A stretch of 64,000 nucleotides of DNA from Acanthosepion esculentum (Eukaryota; Mollusca; Cephalopoda; Sepiida; Sepiidae), in contig OZ038482.1 of the NCBI GenBank assembly GCA_964036315.1, positions 13,079,785 through 13,143,784 of the forward strand. Reading direction: 5' to 3'. The translations under genes and the position numbers were made by a program. Below, one piece after another: positions 23,086-34,656 of the stretch. The notes under the pieces were generated by a model. The model had not been told where the DNA came from and made no database searches. It was given only the letters and a program-made list of their open reading frames with translations. Every line of letters begins with the position of its first letter. Positions within the stretch are counted from its first letter, which is position 1.

Positions 23086-23319
23086 AACAATATTATATAT
23101 ATAGCCATTTGATATCAAAGAAATAATATCACTACGCCTTATCCCACATGAAAGTACTCCACTTGGGATCTCACGCATAAATCCAAGCCCTCCCCTTTCA
23201 ATTTTAAACCAGTTTGCAATGTTTTTTGTAGACATAACCTGCTTTTTCACATTCTCCTAAATCTCGTTCATTGCATTTTATCGCTTGTGTTTGGTTTCGG
23301 AAAGTCATAGTGTCAAAAT

Positions 23320-23494
23320 ATGGACAGAAAGATGTTTTGCCATAAAGTCTTGAAGAAGACATATACAGACAGCGGATACAGTTCGCCGGATATTCAAAAT
23401 ACGTTCCAGATAGATTTCGTATATAAGGACATCCTTGCAAGTCGAAGAACTTCCAGGATTTTCATTGGTGTCGACGGTCAGTTTTTAATACCAG
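23320..23494 (+). CDS. Candidate coding exon with consensus splice donor
   Basis: An ATG at 23320, with an in-frame stop just upstream, opens 58 codons (start MDRKMFCHKVLKKTYTDSGY, later YKDILASRRTSRIFIGVDGQ). They run into CAG|GTAAGA at 23492-23500, a near-perfect 5' splice site. Composition is balanced and protein-like. No family is recognised and the partner exon is not in view. It could be the first coding exon of a host gene, or chance. Confidence 0.35.
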
Positions 23495-23643
23495 GTAAGA
23501 TCGATCAAGTTTATTGAATGACAAGACGGCAATGTTCTTCTCATATTTCGATAATTGGTGCAATACAATCATCTTATATGTCTAGATCCCTGTTAGGGTG
23601 ACCTATCTGCATTAGAATGAACTCTTCCTCCTTCATAAATACT

Positions 23644-24083
23644 AACCTGCGAGACTTCCTAAGGAGGCAGTTGGGATGCAGTGTAACCTGACAGTTCTGA
23701 CGGACGCTTTTATCTGCTGACTAATAGCACACTTATTTTGTATATCTGATCTGTTATTTCAATACACATGTTCAACCTACCTTCTTCTTCTTTCCGTGTC
23801 TTTCTTTCTGGCCCTTAACAAGACATAACGGTTTCTGGAGTGTAAGATCACAAAACCCACCAAGAGTTGGGTGAGTGAGTGAAAGTGAGGTGAGTGTATG
23901 TTGATGTGTGAGTGGCTTAACAGTCAATGGCATGAAACATGAAAACAATTTGGACAATTAAGGAGGAGTTAACCCCGACATATTAACCTGCGAGACTTCC
24001 TAAAGAGGCAGTTGGGACGCAGTGTAACCTGATAGTTCGGACGGACTCTTCTATCTGCTGACTAATAACGCTCTTATTTTGTA
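23644..24083. repeat. ~341-bp tandem repeat, unit A and start of unit B
   Basis: AACCTGCGAGACTTCCTAA at 23644 recurs at 23985 (period 341). Unit A is complete. Unit B stops after GCTCTTATTTTGTAT, where the LINE poly-T begins at 24084; its missing remainder is found at 28611-28853. On the minus strand a unit begins TGTCGGGGTTAACTCC, reminiscent of an LTR start. Confidence 0.8.
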
Positions 24084-27000
24084 TTTTTTTTTTTAAGCGT
24101 ATCACCCCAAGCAAGGCTGGAGGCCATTATCACGCAAGGGGTTATAGAAGGGTTGGAGGAAGAGCAGATAGCAGTGGTAAAGGAGAGGATGTGGAGAAAG
24201 AGAAAGACAGTGGATCGATCAAGGCAAGGGGGTTACAGAAGATTTGGAGCGAGAGCAGATAGGAATGAATGGTTGAAAGGATGTGGAGAAGGGAAGTGGA
24301 TAGATCAAGGCAACTGGAGATGTCGATTGACGTTACACTTAAATAGTTGGAGATTGTATTTGTCAGGGAAACAGGAATAGGGAAGGGAGTCCCACAGGCG
24401 AGATGTGCGAGACATGAAGCTATTGGAGTAGAAGAGACGTCTACATCTAACAGTTTCAACGGTGAAGGGGTGGGAACGGGATGCCAGCCTCGTAGGACGT
24501 TTAAATTCATGAGGCCTAGGGACAAGCGAAAGCAGCTCCTCGGAGCAATTACCGTGAAAGTATTTGTAAAAAAGACAGAGCGAGGCAACATCGCGTCTGT
24601 GAGAGAGTGACTGCAGACGAGATGACAAATCAGGGCCAATCACATTGCATATCCGACTCTGGATCTTATCAAAAACCCTGAGGCAAACAGCAGGGGCTCC
24701 AGACCATATATGGCAGCAATACTCCATGCAAGGGCGAATGGTCGATTTATAGACTTGGAGGATCGATTCCGGGGAGAAAAATTTCCTGGCTCGGCACAGG
24801 GAACCAACTTTCCTTGCGGCGGATGATGCAACTGACTCGATGTATTTGTTCCATCTCAGATCAACGGACACCGTGAGACCGAGCAGCCGCAGAAAGTAGC
24901 TCTCGAGAAGTTGGTCTTCAGACATTCTAATGGGATGCAGGGATGGATCCTTGTGGTGGTTAATAGAGAGCAGTTTTGTTTTAGAGCCGTTCAAGTTAAC
25001 CATCCATTTCTCGCCCCAGTTCACAACCGATTGGAGGTCCTTTTCAATTTGAACTGCCATGTTAACTTTGTCAGCATCACTAGATTTGTGTTTGAGGCAG
25101 GAATAAATTGTGATGTCGTCAGCATAGATGCCGACTTGGGAGTCTATGGCGTCAGGAAGGTCGTTTATAAATATGAGGAACAGAGTAGGGCCTAGGATGG
25201 AGCCTTGAGGAACACCTGCGTTAGTGGGATAGGAGCTGGAGATGAATCCATTGAGAACGACCTTCAGTTCCCGGTTTGACAGGAATGATTGTATTAGGTC
25301 AAACAATCGACCTGTGATACCATAACCCTGGAGCTTGCGAAGAAGGCCGGCATGCCAAACTCTATCAAACGCTTTGGAGATGTCTAGGGCCACGGCACGA
25401 GCTTCACCGTTATTATGAATAGCTTGGTAGATGTGATGGCCGTAAGCACATCGGCCGTAGATCGGGTAAAGCGGAAACCATACTGCTTGTCTGAGAGCAG
25501 ATCATGGGATATCAGATGATTAATCACTTCGGTGTTGATAATGGCCTCGAAGACTTTGCCGAAGAGGGGTAGGAGACTGATAGGACGGTAATTAGAAGGG
25601 TCGCTGGGGTCACCAGAGTTCTTAAAGACAGGAACAATGGTTGAGGACTTCCAGCAGTCAGGAAAACAAGACTTCTTGAGGCAGCAGTTGTATAATTTAT
25701 AGAGGGCAGGCGCCAGTTCAGGCGCGCATTTCTTCAGGACAATGGCTGGTATCGCGTCACCACCAGTAGCCTTGTGGTGATCTAGGTTAGAAATAATGCC
25801 CAATACCGACGACGGGGTTATGTGCAATCCGTTCAAAAGGGCCTCGGTTCTGGGAGGGAAATCGGGCAAGGGTACCCCGGAAGAGTCTAGCGTTGAATTG
25901 GAAGAAAACTTCCGAGCAAAGCATTCGGCCTTGTCGGCAGAGGTGGTCAGGACCTCAAACTGATTGAACATGGTAGGAATGGAGGGTTTGTTATTGTTCA
26001 GAACGCTCTTGCAGAGGCACCAATAATCTTTGGAGCCAAATTTGCGGGATGCAATACGTTCCTTCATCCGAGCAGCAAATAGTGACTTGGCATCGTCGAG
26101 GGTACGCTTACACTTATTGCGTGCAGAGGTAAATAGACGTCTGTTGGAGTCGGATATATCACTACGAAAACGGTGGAAGAAGTGGTTCCTATGGGCAATG
26201 GCGGCTGAGCAAGCAGCTGTGAACCAGGGGGAGGAGCGCGGTTTGACCTTGAATTTCCTGGAGGGGATGAAAGATTCGATACCGGCTTTAATCCAGGAAG
26301 AGAACTCAGAAGCACAATGATGAGTGGGGAGCTTAAATACAGCATCCCAGGGGACATCGCGGAGGAAGTCACGAAACGAGTCCCAGTCAGCCCGTTGGTA
26401 GCAGAATGTAGTTCTGGTGGTAGGAGGCTCTTTGCAGGGGGTGGGGCTGAAGGAGATGCTAACAGACACGACAGTATGATCGGAGTTACCGATAGGACAG
26501 AGCTGCGTGGCACTACAAGACTCAGGGATGGAGGTAAAACACAGGTCGAGGAGTGAGGCCTTACAGTCACGATTGTTGGAAAAACGCGTGGGGAAATCGA
26601 TTATCTGAGTGAGGGATTGAGAGACTGAAAATTTGAGAGTATGAATGCCTGCGAGGTTGGTAGTAGCGTTCTTAAGGCACTGGTTGTGATGGGCGTTAAA
26701 ATCGCCAAACACAAATATGTGAGCGAACGGATGGAGAGAGAGAGGGCCCTATCTATGCTGTCAGAAATGACATCGAGTATTCCACAGTCCTGAGAGGATG
26801 GAGAGCGGTAGAGGAAGAAAAGATAGCTTTCAGCATTGAGAAGAGAAAGCCGGAGACACAAGTACGAATGATCCGGCGATCCGAGAGAGCACTCTCTAGC
26901 CAGAGGGAGATGGTCCTTGACGTAGACACCCAGACCATGCATGTGGGTTAGAGTGTCTTTTCTGAGGAGAGGAAGGTATCCAGGGATCGAGAGATCAGAG

Positions 27001-27290
27001 GAAGGGATAGAGGAATCAAGATTGGTCTCACACAGGGCCAGAATATCCGGGCACTTAGCAATGAGGAAATTCAACGCTGCAGAAGTTGGTTCTAATGCCA
27101 CGGATGTTGGAGAAGGAGATATTTAAAGGTTTGGGTGATTTTTTGGAAGGCTGGTTTAGGTTTATATATCTGGTTTTTGTAATTCATGTGGGTAATTGGT
27201 GTTGGAAAAATAGAAGGCCTGAGTTAAAGGAAGCCGACGGTTATCACCCATGACGCGGACAGAGAGGGGGTTTGGCACAGCCTGAATCAT
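24084..27290 (-). mobile_element. Jockey-group LINE, best-preserved copy
   Basis: The 3' end on the minus strand is GGGGTGATACGCTT plus an A tail (24084-24110). ORF2 occupies 24305-27125. Upstream, sequence up to about 27290 continues without a clear boundary. Two partial copies of the same element lie at 33388-34656 and 47333-47875, and older ones at 8185, 40925 and 41985. The sequence from 27290 to 28610, which separates this LINE from the resumed tandem unit, may be its 5' region; that is inference. Confidence 0.9.
24305..27125 (-). pseudogene. LINE ORF2: AP endonuclease and reverse transcriptase, frameshifted
   Basis: Three frames overlap. 27125-26601 holds the endonuclease start (SFSNIRGIRTN, then ALCETNLDSSIP with the catalytic Glu). 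26712-25384 holds FGDFNAHH and GNSDHTVVSVS (the GDFN and SDH catalytic motifs), a linker, then RT motifs including SNYRPISLLPLFGKVFE. 25393-24305 holds ALDISKAFDRVWHAGL, AGVPQGSILGPTLFLIFIND and the catalytic YADD (GIYADDITIYS), then the thumb and C-terminus (SLCRARKFFSPESIL; CHIWSGAP; LFYKYFHGN). Frameshifts near 26715 and 25390 break it, so this copy is probably dead though young. The protein copies LINE RNA into DNA at a nicked genomic site. Confidence 0.92.
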
Positions 27291-27546
27291 AATGTGGCCT
27301 CAGGGTTGCCAACCGGAGATGACTGCAGGGACACCTATCCATGCGCGACATGGCACTACAGACACTCCGATATTATGCAACTGTTGATCAGAGCGGCCGC
27401 TCAAGACGCTACGCAAGAGTTAGGGCTCCTAACTACAAGTCGGAAACAGCAACCAGGGAACTGTCAACCGTGTACCCTCAGAATGAACAGGCAATGCCAC
27501 AGACTGCACGCATCACGGAAGAAACACAGCGGCTCCAGTACAGATG

Positions 27547-27547
<1 letters not shown>

Positions 27548-27616
<69 letters not shown>
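27548..27616. repeat. (GA)n microsatellite
   Basis: About 34 GA units. The long open frames through it are not genes. Confidence 0.97.
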
Positions 27617-27618
<2 letters not shown>

Positions 27619-27851
27619 GGGAACCCCTTCCTAAACACGAAACAAGGTTTGAGCCTCTAATCGTGTCCAATAGAGGGGGAGGAGTGTAGACAGGGCGGTA
27701 GGAAAGCCTACCCACTACTATTACATATAACATATACAACGATGACAACAAAACAATAGAGGGAGATTTAGTAGGGCAATGACATTGTATTGTATACATT
27801 AATAGTAAGTTTTGACTTAGTTAAAGTCCCATTGACCTATATTTAAAAACA

Positions 27852-28022
27852 AATGTAATATTACGAGTTAGGTTAGAATAGTTAGTTCTAAAATAAGATA
27901 TGTTACGGGGTCCAACAGCGACGGTTAAGAAAAAGCAAAAAAAACCCCAAAAAACAAAACAAAAAAAAAAAAAATTTTGAAATAAATAAAAAATTACATA
28001 TACATACACAAGGAAGACGGAT
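27852..28022. repeat. Direct repeat, copy 1 (~170-195 bp)
   Basis: Contains GTTAGGTTAGAATAGTTAGT, GGGGTCCAACAGCGACGG and an A-rich tract, and ends ACACAAGGAAGACGG. Copy 2 is at 28411-28605. Confidence 0.85.
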
Positions 28023-28410
28023 TCAAGGGTGGAGTGCGTTCATACTTAAACGAACAGAGAAAATGCTCGCTTGACGACGGCAATCTTTACAAGACAATGT
28101 CGAAAGTATAAGGCTTACCTATTCCATGCCAGGCAACAAGTTATAACGAACGCAGTGCTCTCAGGGCGGTCAAACGGCCATTCATCGACCCATCCAACCC
28201 CAACAGTGGGCTTGGCTAGCGTGCTATTAATGGAGAATATTCAAATCGACATGAGGAAGAAGCGGTCAGAATTCCGTGTCGAATTAATAATTCAACCAAG
28301 CAAGCTGAGAATAGACCAACATGGAATTGGAAATTAGTGACGAAATACAAGCAAATTCTCAAACATTGTCCATTCTTTACACTCAAAAACGGATTTCAGA
28401 ATCGGCTAAA
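28023..28410. other. Unique segment between direct repeats
   Basis: 388 bases of balanced composition, with an 88-codon frame at 28071-28337 that matches nothing I recognise. The direct repeats on both sides suggest a small terminal-repeat element or a duplicated LINE 5' UTR. Confidence 0.3.
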
Positions 28411-28605
28411 ATGTAATATTACCAGTTAGGTTAGAATAGTTAGTTCTAAAATAAGATATGTTGCGGGGTCCAACAGCGACGGTTAAGAAAAAGCAAAAAA
28501 ACAAAAACAACCCCCCCCCAAACAAAACAAAACAAAAATACAAAAAAAATATAAATAAATTTTGAAATAAATAAAAAATTACATATACATACACAAGGAA
28601 GACGG
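28411..28605. repeat. Direct repeat, copy 2
   Basis: Near-identical to 27852-28022, with a longer A/C-rich tract in the middle. Confidence 0.85.
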
Positions 28606-28610
28606 AATCA

Positions 28611-28993
28611 ATATATGTTCTGTTATTTCAATACACTTGTTCAGCCTACCTTCTTCTTTCCGTGTCTTTCTTTCTGGCCCTTAACAAGACATAACAGTTT
28701 CTGGGCTGAACGATCACAAACCCATCAGGAGTTGGGTGAGTGAGTGAGAGTGAGGTGAGTGCATGTTGATGTGTGAGTGGCTTAACAGTCAATGGCATGA
28801 AACATGAAAACAATTTGGACAATTAAGGCAGAGTTAACTCCGACATACTAGCCTGCGAGACTTCTTAAGAAGGCAGTTGGGATGCAGTCTAACCTGATAG
28901 TTCAGACGGACATTTCTATCTGCTGACTAATAACGCTCTTATTTTGTATATCTTTTCTTTTATTTCAATACACTTGTTCCACCTACCTTCTTT
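28611..28993. repeat. ~341-bp tandem repeat, rest of unit B and partial unit C
   Basis: From TGTTATTTCAATACACTTG the sequence continues unit B where it stopped at 24083. The next unit starts at 28850 (AGCCTGCGAGACTTC) and stops near 28993. The array therefore once had at least two complete units and was split by about 4.5 kb. Confidence 0.8.
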
Positions 28994-29379
28994 ATTGGGA
29001 TTTTCCCAATTATATTTGGTAACGAAAATATTGTGACGCCGGCAAGAAGAAAGGAACACAAACACATGGAATTGTTTGAAAAACTTGTATTGTAGGAAAA
29101 GAGAGGAAAGTTTCTTGCAAACAGTCGGGTTTGCAGAACTCATCGGAAAGATGCGTCCTTTTAACGGTTTTACATTTCCTGTGTCGTTTTGGCTGGGTTG
29201 AAGAAATAGAGCCTTGATTTCTGTGCTTATATATCATATAGTACAATATCATTAACACTTTGTTTTCTTTGTTCAGCAACATGTACCCTATAATGTATGT
29301 GAAGACTATAAGTTTTAAATAGAACTGAATTTAATAGTATACATAGGGATTATTGGGAGAGTTTTTACTACCTTTTAAA

Positions 29380-30812
29380 TTTTTAGTCCTTTTAGGACGT
29401 TGTTTTATTGCAACAGATGCAACCTTAGTATCTGGTACATCATTAGGGACCTTTGATTTTGCAACATCAATTTTCCTATCACATACACCCTTCGAGTCCG
29501 GAATGATTTTAGGATGGTGGGCATGAGTTAATGATAGTTCTAGAGGATACAGCAGTTTGATAGAACGGATCTAAACAGACCCGTCACCTTTGACTTTTAC
29601 AGAACGAATCTTTTTGTCGTCACCGACAATTAAATTCAAAACTCTTCTCAGCAGCCAAAATGGTCTAGACTTGACAGGATTCTTAACAAGAACCACATCA
29701 TCAACATTGATTCGATTGTGAAAACTGACCTCGTGTAAATCCTTACACTGTTCCCTCAAGCTCAACAGATAATCTTGATACCAAAGCTTGCGGAATCTAG
29801 TCAACATAGAATTACGAGCTTCAATGGATTTTACCACATTTAATCTTGAAGGGGGGGCAGATTTCCAAACATCCTGATCATCCAATTTAAGTACAAATCC
29901 CAAATTAGCGTTAGGACGAAGAAAACATTTAGGAGTTATTACTTCGAGGTCTGCATCAGAAGAACATCTATAAGTAAGAGGTCTTTGGTTTATAGCACTC
30001 TGAATATCCGAAATTACAGTAAGGAGATCAAAATATCTAATTCGGGAACGCCCAATTGTTTTATACAAACATGATTTAATAGTCCTGATCATACGTTCCC
30101 ATGTACTCCCAACCCAAGCAGCATATAGAGGTATTCTGATGTGCTTAATATTATACACTTGGAAATGTTCATTGAATTCAGAGGAGGCAAAAACTTCCTC
30201 TATAAGATTGCAACCAGCTATAAAGGATCTAGCATTATCGCTGTAAATATGAGATGGGATTCCATATATATTAGTAAATCTAATCAGAGCCAGAACAAAT
30301 GAGTGGGTGCTCATGTCTTTAACCAACTCTATGTGTACAGCTCTAATATTGAGGCAAGTAACTATAAGCATGTAGCCTTTACTAACAACTTCGTCACCCT
30401 TTACCCAAACATGTCCAGTATAGTCAATCCCAGTATGTAAAAATGGTTTAACGAGATTTACTCGGTGTTTAGGAAGATTGGTAACCTTAGGATACTTGAA
30501 AGCAAGGTTATTAAATTTTTGGCACAAGACGCACCTAGAAATTACTTTTTTGACGGCTTGTCTCGCCCTGGGTATCCAAAACCCTGAAAGGCGGATTTTG
30601 TTTAAGGTTGACTGAATTCCCAGATGTTTACACCTTTTGTGATATTCCACAGTCATAAGGTCAGTCAGATCATGATCCTTAGCCAATAAGACAGGATTGA
30701 TAACTTCATAATCATAAGTAGTGATTTTACCTATTCTACCCTTAGTCCTGATTATCCCCCTTTCATCTATGGATAAGTTTAAATTTATTAATAATTCAGG
30801 TACTTTTTTACC
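29380..30812 (-). pseudogene. BEL/Pao integrase with C-terminal DUF5641-type domain
   Basis: The zinc-binding start is present (HKRCKHLGIQSTLNKIR, then CVLCQK). The catalytic core shows GIDYTGHVWVKGD (first Asp), IYSDNARSFIAG (second Asp) and AWVGSTWERMIRTIKS (Glu), a complete DDE triad. The tail has FRKLWYQDYLLSLRE and DDVVLVKN, as in DUF5641. A stop near 30814 separates it from RNase H, and a TAG at 29571-29573 lies before the conserved end IRSIKLLYPLELSL; the open frame after that stop runs to about 29380. The enzyme would insert the cDNA into the genome; here it is a relic. Confidence 0.92.
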
Positions 30813-33387
30813 TTAAGGAGATTGAACGTAAGCACGTTCTGTAGAAAAGCTTTGCTGCTGCATTACCTTAAGTAAGTAAATTTTAGCACAACTACTAGGA
30901 TCAAGATCCACATGTTTTAGTTTATTTCGGATTTTAAATATATTGGTAGTAACATTAATCAATCTATTAAAATCCGAGTATTTATCAAAGGGTATCACCG
31001 GTTGAGGTTCAACGTTAGCTACAGTGTAATTTAATGACGTAGTCTGTACAATGGATTTATGTTTTGAACGTAGGCACTGAAGTTCGCTTGATGTCCATTC
31101 TGTGGGATTTTTGCTGAGCCATTCAGGTCTTAAGGTCCAACGGCTTAGATTCTGTTGAAACTTTTCAAAGGTTACTCTCCTTGTGAGCAAGTCGGCAGGG
31201 TTCTGGTCAGTAGGAACATATCTGAATTTTACAGATAAGGATTTCTTTTCTTTCAGTTCCTCAATCATTTGTCGGATGTCCTTTAGTCTGTTTCTCACAA
31301 ACTGGTTCTTGGTTTTAATGTTGTCAGACAAAAACCATGACAACACAACCTGTGCATCCACTGATATGACTACATCTCCGATCTTGATTCCGGAGTAAGC
31401 TTTCAACAGAAGCAGTAAACAATTGATGACCAAAAACACAGTCAACAATTCAAGCGTGGGTAAGCTTTTAGTCTTCATAGGAGCCACCTTAGCTTTTGAA
31501 AATATCAGGTGAGACTCGCCATTCTGTACGCCATAAACTGCAAACCCATAAGCCACTTTAGAGTTATCAGAAAATATATAAAGATCGGCAGGGCTGTCTT
31601 CACTGATTACAAATCTAGGGAATGGCAACGAATCCAGCTTGGCAAGATCACGCGATAAGGCAGGCCATAAGGTCTGAAATTCTTCTGGCACAACATCATC
31701 CCAATCTAATTTTTGAGACCACAAATCTCTCAAGAGCATTTTGACCCTGATAGTAACAGGTAAACACAAAGATAGTGGGTCGAAAACCCTTGCAGTTTGG
31801 GCTAATATGCCTCTTTTAGTATTAACAGAGTGGTCAATAGGTGGCCCTGAAATCTGAAGTGTGTCTTCTAGTGTGGAATATTTATACCTTAAAACCTTTT
31901 CGAGTTGACAACCATGTTCTACGAATTTCTGATCTTTTATCATTAAGGTTTCAAGTTTCTCACAATTTGTATTCCATGATCAAAGGTTAAAATGACCCTT
32001 TTCCATACGATAATTAGCCGTTGTGTCTAGGTCTGATAACATGCGAACAGAGTTACCGGTTTTAATTAGATTGTCCACATAGAAATTTTTCTTTAACATG
32101 TCAGTGCAGTTATCAGCAGGAAACATACGTGCATGGTGTTTTATTATAAAATTCAAAATGAAGGTGCTGGCATTAAATCCAAAAATAAGTGTGGTATATC
32201 TAAAACAGACCAGCCTATTCACTTCCTTCATAAAAAAAACAAAACTTGTTACGATCCTCGAGAGATCCGATTTTGATCATAAGGAAAGCCTTACGAATGT
32301 CTGCTCACATCACATATTTATTGGACCTAAATAGCAACAACAACTCTAACATATCTCCCATTAAATTTATGCCAGGGTAAGCAGCTTCATTTAGAGAATA
32401 TTTCCCCTTAGTCTTCAGGGAGCAGTTATAAACGGGTCTAATTTTTGTGGTAGTTTGCTCATCCATCTTGAAAACAGGCCTATGGGGTATCCAAACATGT
32501 TTTGAAAATTCCTCAGCTGCCACCTCAAAACGTTCGATGATACCTTCCTGCTGATGGAATACCTCAATATAGTCATTGAGTAATTTTTGTTGCTCGATCT
32601 TGTTAACTACTCTGTTCAAAACAGAAAGAGCAACTCTGTGTTTGGAAGGCACAGACTTTATTTTGTCCTCATGCCAGGGGAGTTTAACGTGATAAGCGTT
32701 ATCTTTGAGTTCAATAGATTTTTCAAATTCCATAATTTTATTTTTATCATAATCACAAATAGCTTCGTCTTCCGGAGATATACCCAGCGAATCTACATCA
32801 AACATTTTCTCTAAATTCCTTTCTACTTGACTTTCGTCAAAAATTTCAGCAAAGGGGTCAGGGTAACTCTTTATAGGATTCATTACAAAATTCGCTCTAG
32901 TGTTTGAGCATGTAAAATATTTAGACACTATGGCATGATAATTGTGTTGAAAATCTTTACTCTGTACTTTTCTAGGGGTACTTTGATTTTCATATAAAAA
33001 ATGTTGGCAGTTGCCTAACGGGGAAATGCCTGTATGAAGCTCCCAAGCAGAGTCCTTCATGCAATCCACCATTTTGATGTTCTTCATAAATTGAATTACA
33101 TCGATACCTAAGAGACCGTGAACATTAATATCATTTTCTCCGTGCAAAAAAGCTAGTTTGTAATTTAATTTAAGTAAATTATTCTTAACAGATTTAAAGT
33201 TATCGAATCTTAAGTTCATATCGAATTCATCATCGATAAGAACAGGTAGGGGTAAGGAATTACCCTTATTTACTTCAATCCCCACTACAACTTGGTTTAT
33301 TTTTTTCTTTTTAGACCCTAAAAAGGTTTTTACGTCGTATTCCACTGGAGTGAGGAAAGATCTATAGCGCCCTAATTTTTCAATAAC
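30813..33387 (-). pseudogene. BEL/Pao protease end, reverse transcriptase and RNase H
   Basis: 33387-32305 carries the protease/RT linker and RT fingers (KHVWIPHRPVFK, TTKIRPVYNCSLKTKGK, LNEAAYPG). A TGA after NKYVM near 32300, and a frameshift in a T-run near 32230, precede the palm: LIFGFNASTFILNF and NFYVDNLIKTG, where the usual YVDD reads YVDN. A further TGA follows HFNL (31980). RNase H (31943-30813) shows IFSDNSKVAYGFAVYG, LPTLELL, VVISVDAQVVLSW and QNPADLLTRR, so the D-E-D-D residues are retained. Confidence 0.9.
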
Positions 33388-34656
33388 TTTTTTTTTTAAT
33401 CGTATCACCCCAAGCAAGGCCGGAGGCCGCTATCACGCAAGGGGTTGGAGGAAGAGCAGATAGGAGTGGCAAGGGAGGGGAGGTGGTGAAAGAGAAAGAC
33501 AGTGGGTCGATTAAGGCAAGGGGGCCACAGAAGATACGGAGCGAGAGCAGATAGGAATGAAAAATGAAAGGATGTGGAGAAGGTCGATCAAGGCAAGGGG
33601 GCCACATAAGATCCGGAGCGAGAGCAGATAGGAATGAAAAATGAAAGGATGTGGAGAAGGTCGATCAAGGCAAGGGGGCCACAGAAGATCCGGAGCGAGA
33701 GCAGATAGGAATGAAAAATGAAAGGATGTGGAGAAGGGAAGATGTCGATTGACGCTACACTTAAACCGTTGGAGATTGTATTTGTCAGGGAAACAGTAGT
33801 AGGGAAGGGAGTTCCATAGGCGGGATGTGCGAGACATGAAGCTATTGGAGTAGAAGAGACGTCTACATCCAACAGTTTCCATGGTGTAGGGGTGGGAGCC
33901 GGATGCCAGCCTCGTGGGGCGTTTAAATTCACGAGCCCTGGGGACAAGCGAACGCAACTCCTTAGAGCAATTACCGTGGAAGTACTTGTAAAAAAGGCAG
34001 AGCGAGGCAACATCGCTTCTGTGAGAGAGCGACTGCAGACGAGATGACAGATCAGGGCCAATCACGTTGCCTATCCGTCTCTGGATCTTATCAAGAACCC
34101 CGAGGCAAACAGCAGGGGCCCCAGACCATATATGGCAGCAATACTCCATGCAAGGGCGAATGGTCGATTTATAGACTTGAAGGATCGATTCAGGGGAGAA
34201 AAATTTCCTGGCTCGGCACAGAGAACCAACTTTCTTAGCGGTGGCTGATGCAACTGACTCGATGTATTTGTTCCATCTCAGATCAGCAGACAGCGTGAGA
34301 CCGAGCAGCCGCAGGGAGGAGCTCTCGAGAAGTTGGTCTTCAGACATTCTAATGGGATGCAGGGATGGATCCTTGTGGTGGTTGATAGAGAGCAGTTTTG
34401 TTTTAGAGGCGTTAAAGTTAACCATCCATTTCTCACCCCAGATCACAACCGATTGGAGGTCCTTTTCAATTCGAGCTGCCAGGTTAGCTTTGTCCGCCTC
34501 ACTAAATTTGTGTTTGAGGCAGGAGTAAATAGTGGTGTCGTCAGCGTAGATGCCGACTTGGGAGTCTATGGCGTCAGGAACGTCGTTTATAAATATGAGG
34601 AACCGAGTAGGGCCTAGGATGGAGCCTTGAGGAACACCTGCGTTAGCGGGATAGAG
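33388..34656 (-). mobile_element. Jockey-group LINE, 5'-truncated copy nested in BEL/Pao
   Basis: The minus strand starts within RT just downstream of the VPQGS region (equivalent of ANAGVPQGSILGPT at 34655), includes YADDTTIYS near 34540, and continues to a 3' end with A tail at 33388-33400. The open frame 34446-33511 is intact. Host element sequence resumes on both sides: a DTGSQRTYFS protease motif on the right and a VIEKLG continuation on the left. So the LINE landed within one gene, next to an A-run in the element's sense. Its 3' region has a 77-bp triplication. Confidence 0.95.
33507..33737. repeat. 77-bp triplication inside the LINE 3' region
   Basis: GATCAAGGCAAGGGGGCCAC units start near 33509, 33586 and 33663. 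The sister LINE copies at 24200 and 47460 have this segment once. Confidence 0.9.

Noticed and set aside
26064..26570. 168-codon minus-strand frame overlapping LINE ORF2
   Set aside because: Out-of-frame shadow of the endonuclease/RT frame, which has all catalytic motifs.
27294..27689. 131-codon and 97-codon frames with Arg-Glu repeats
   Set aside because: The second half is (GA)n. The first half has no family resemblance and lies next to the LINE 5' side.
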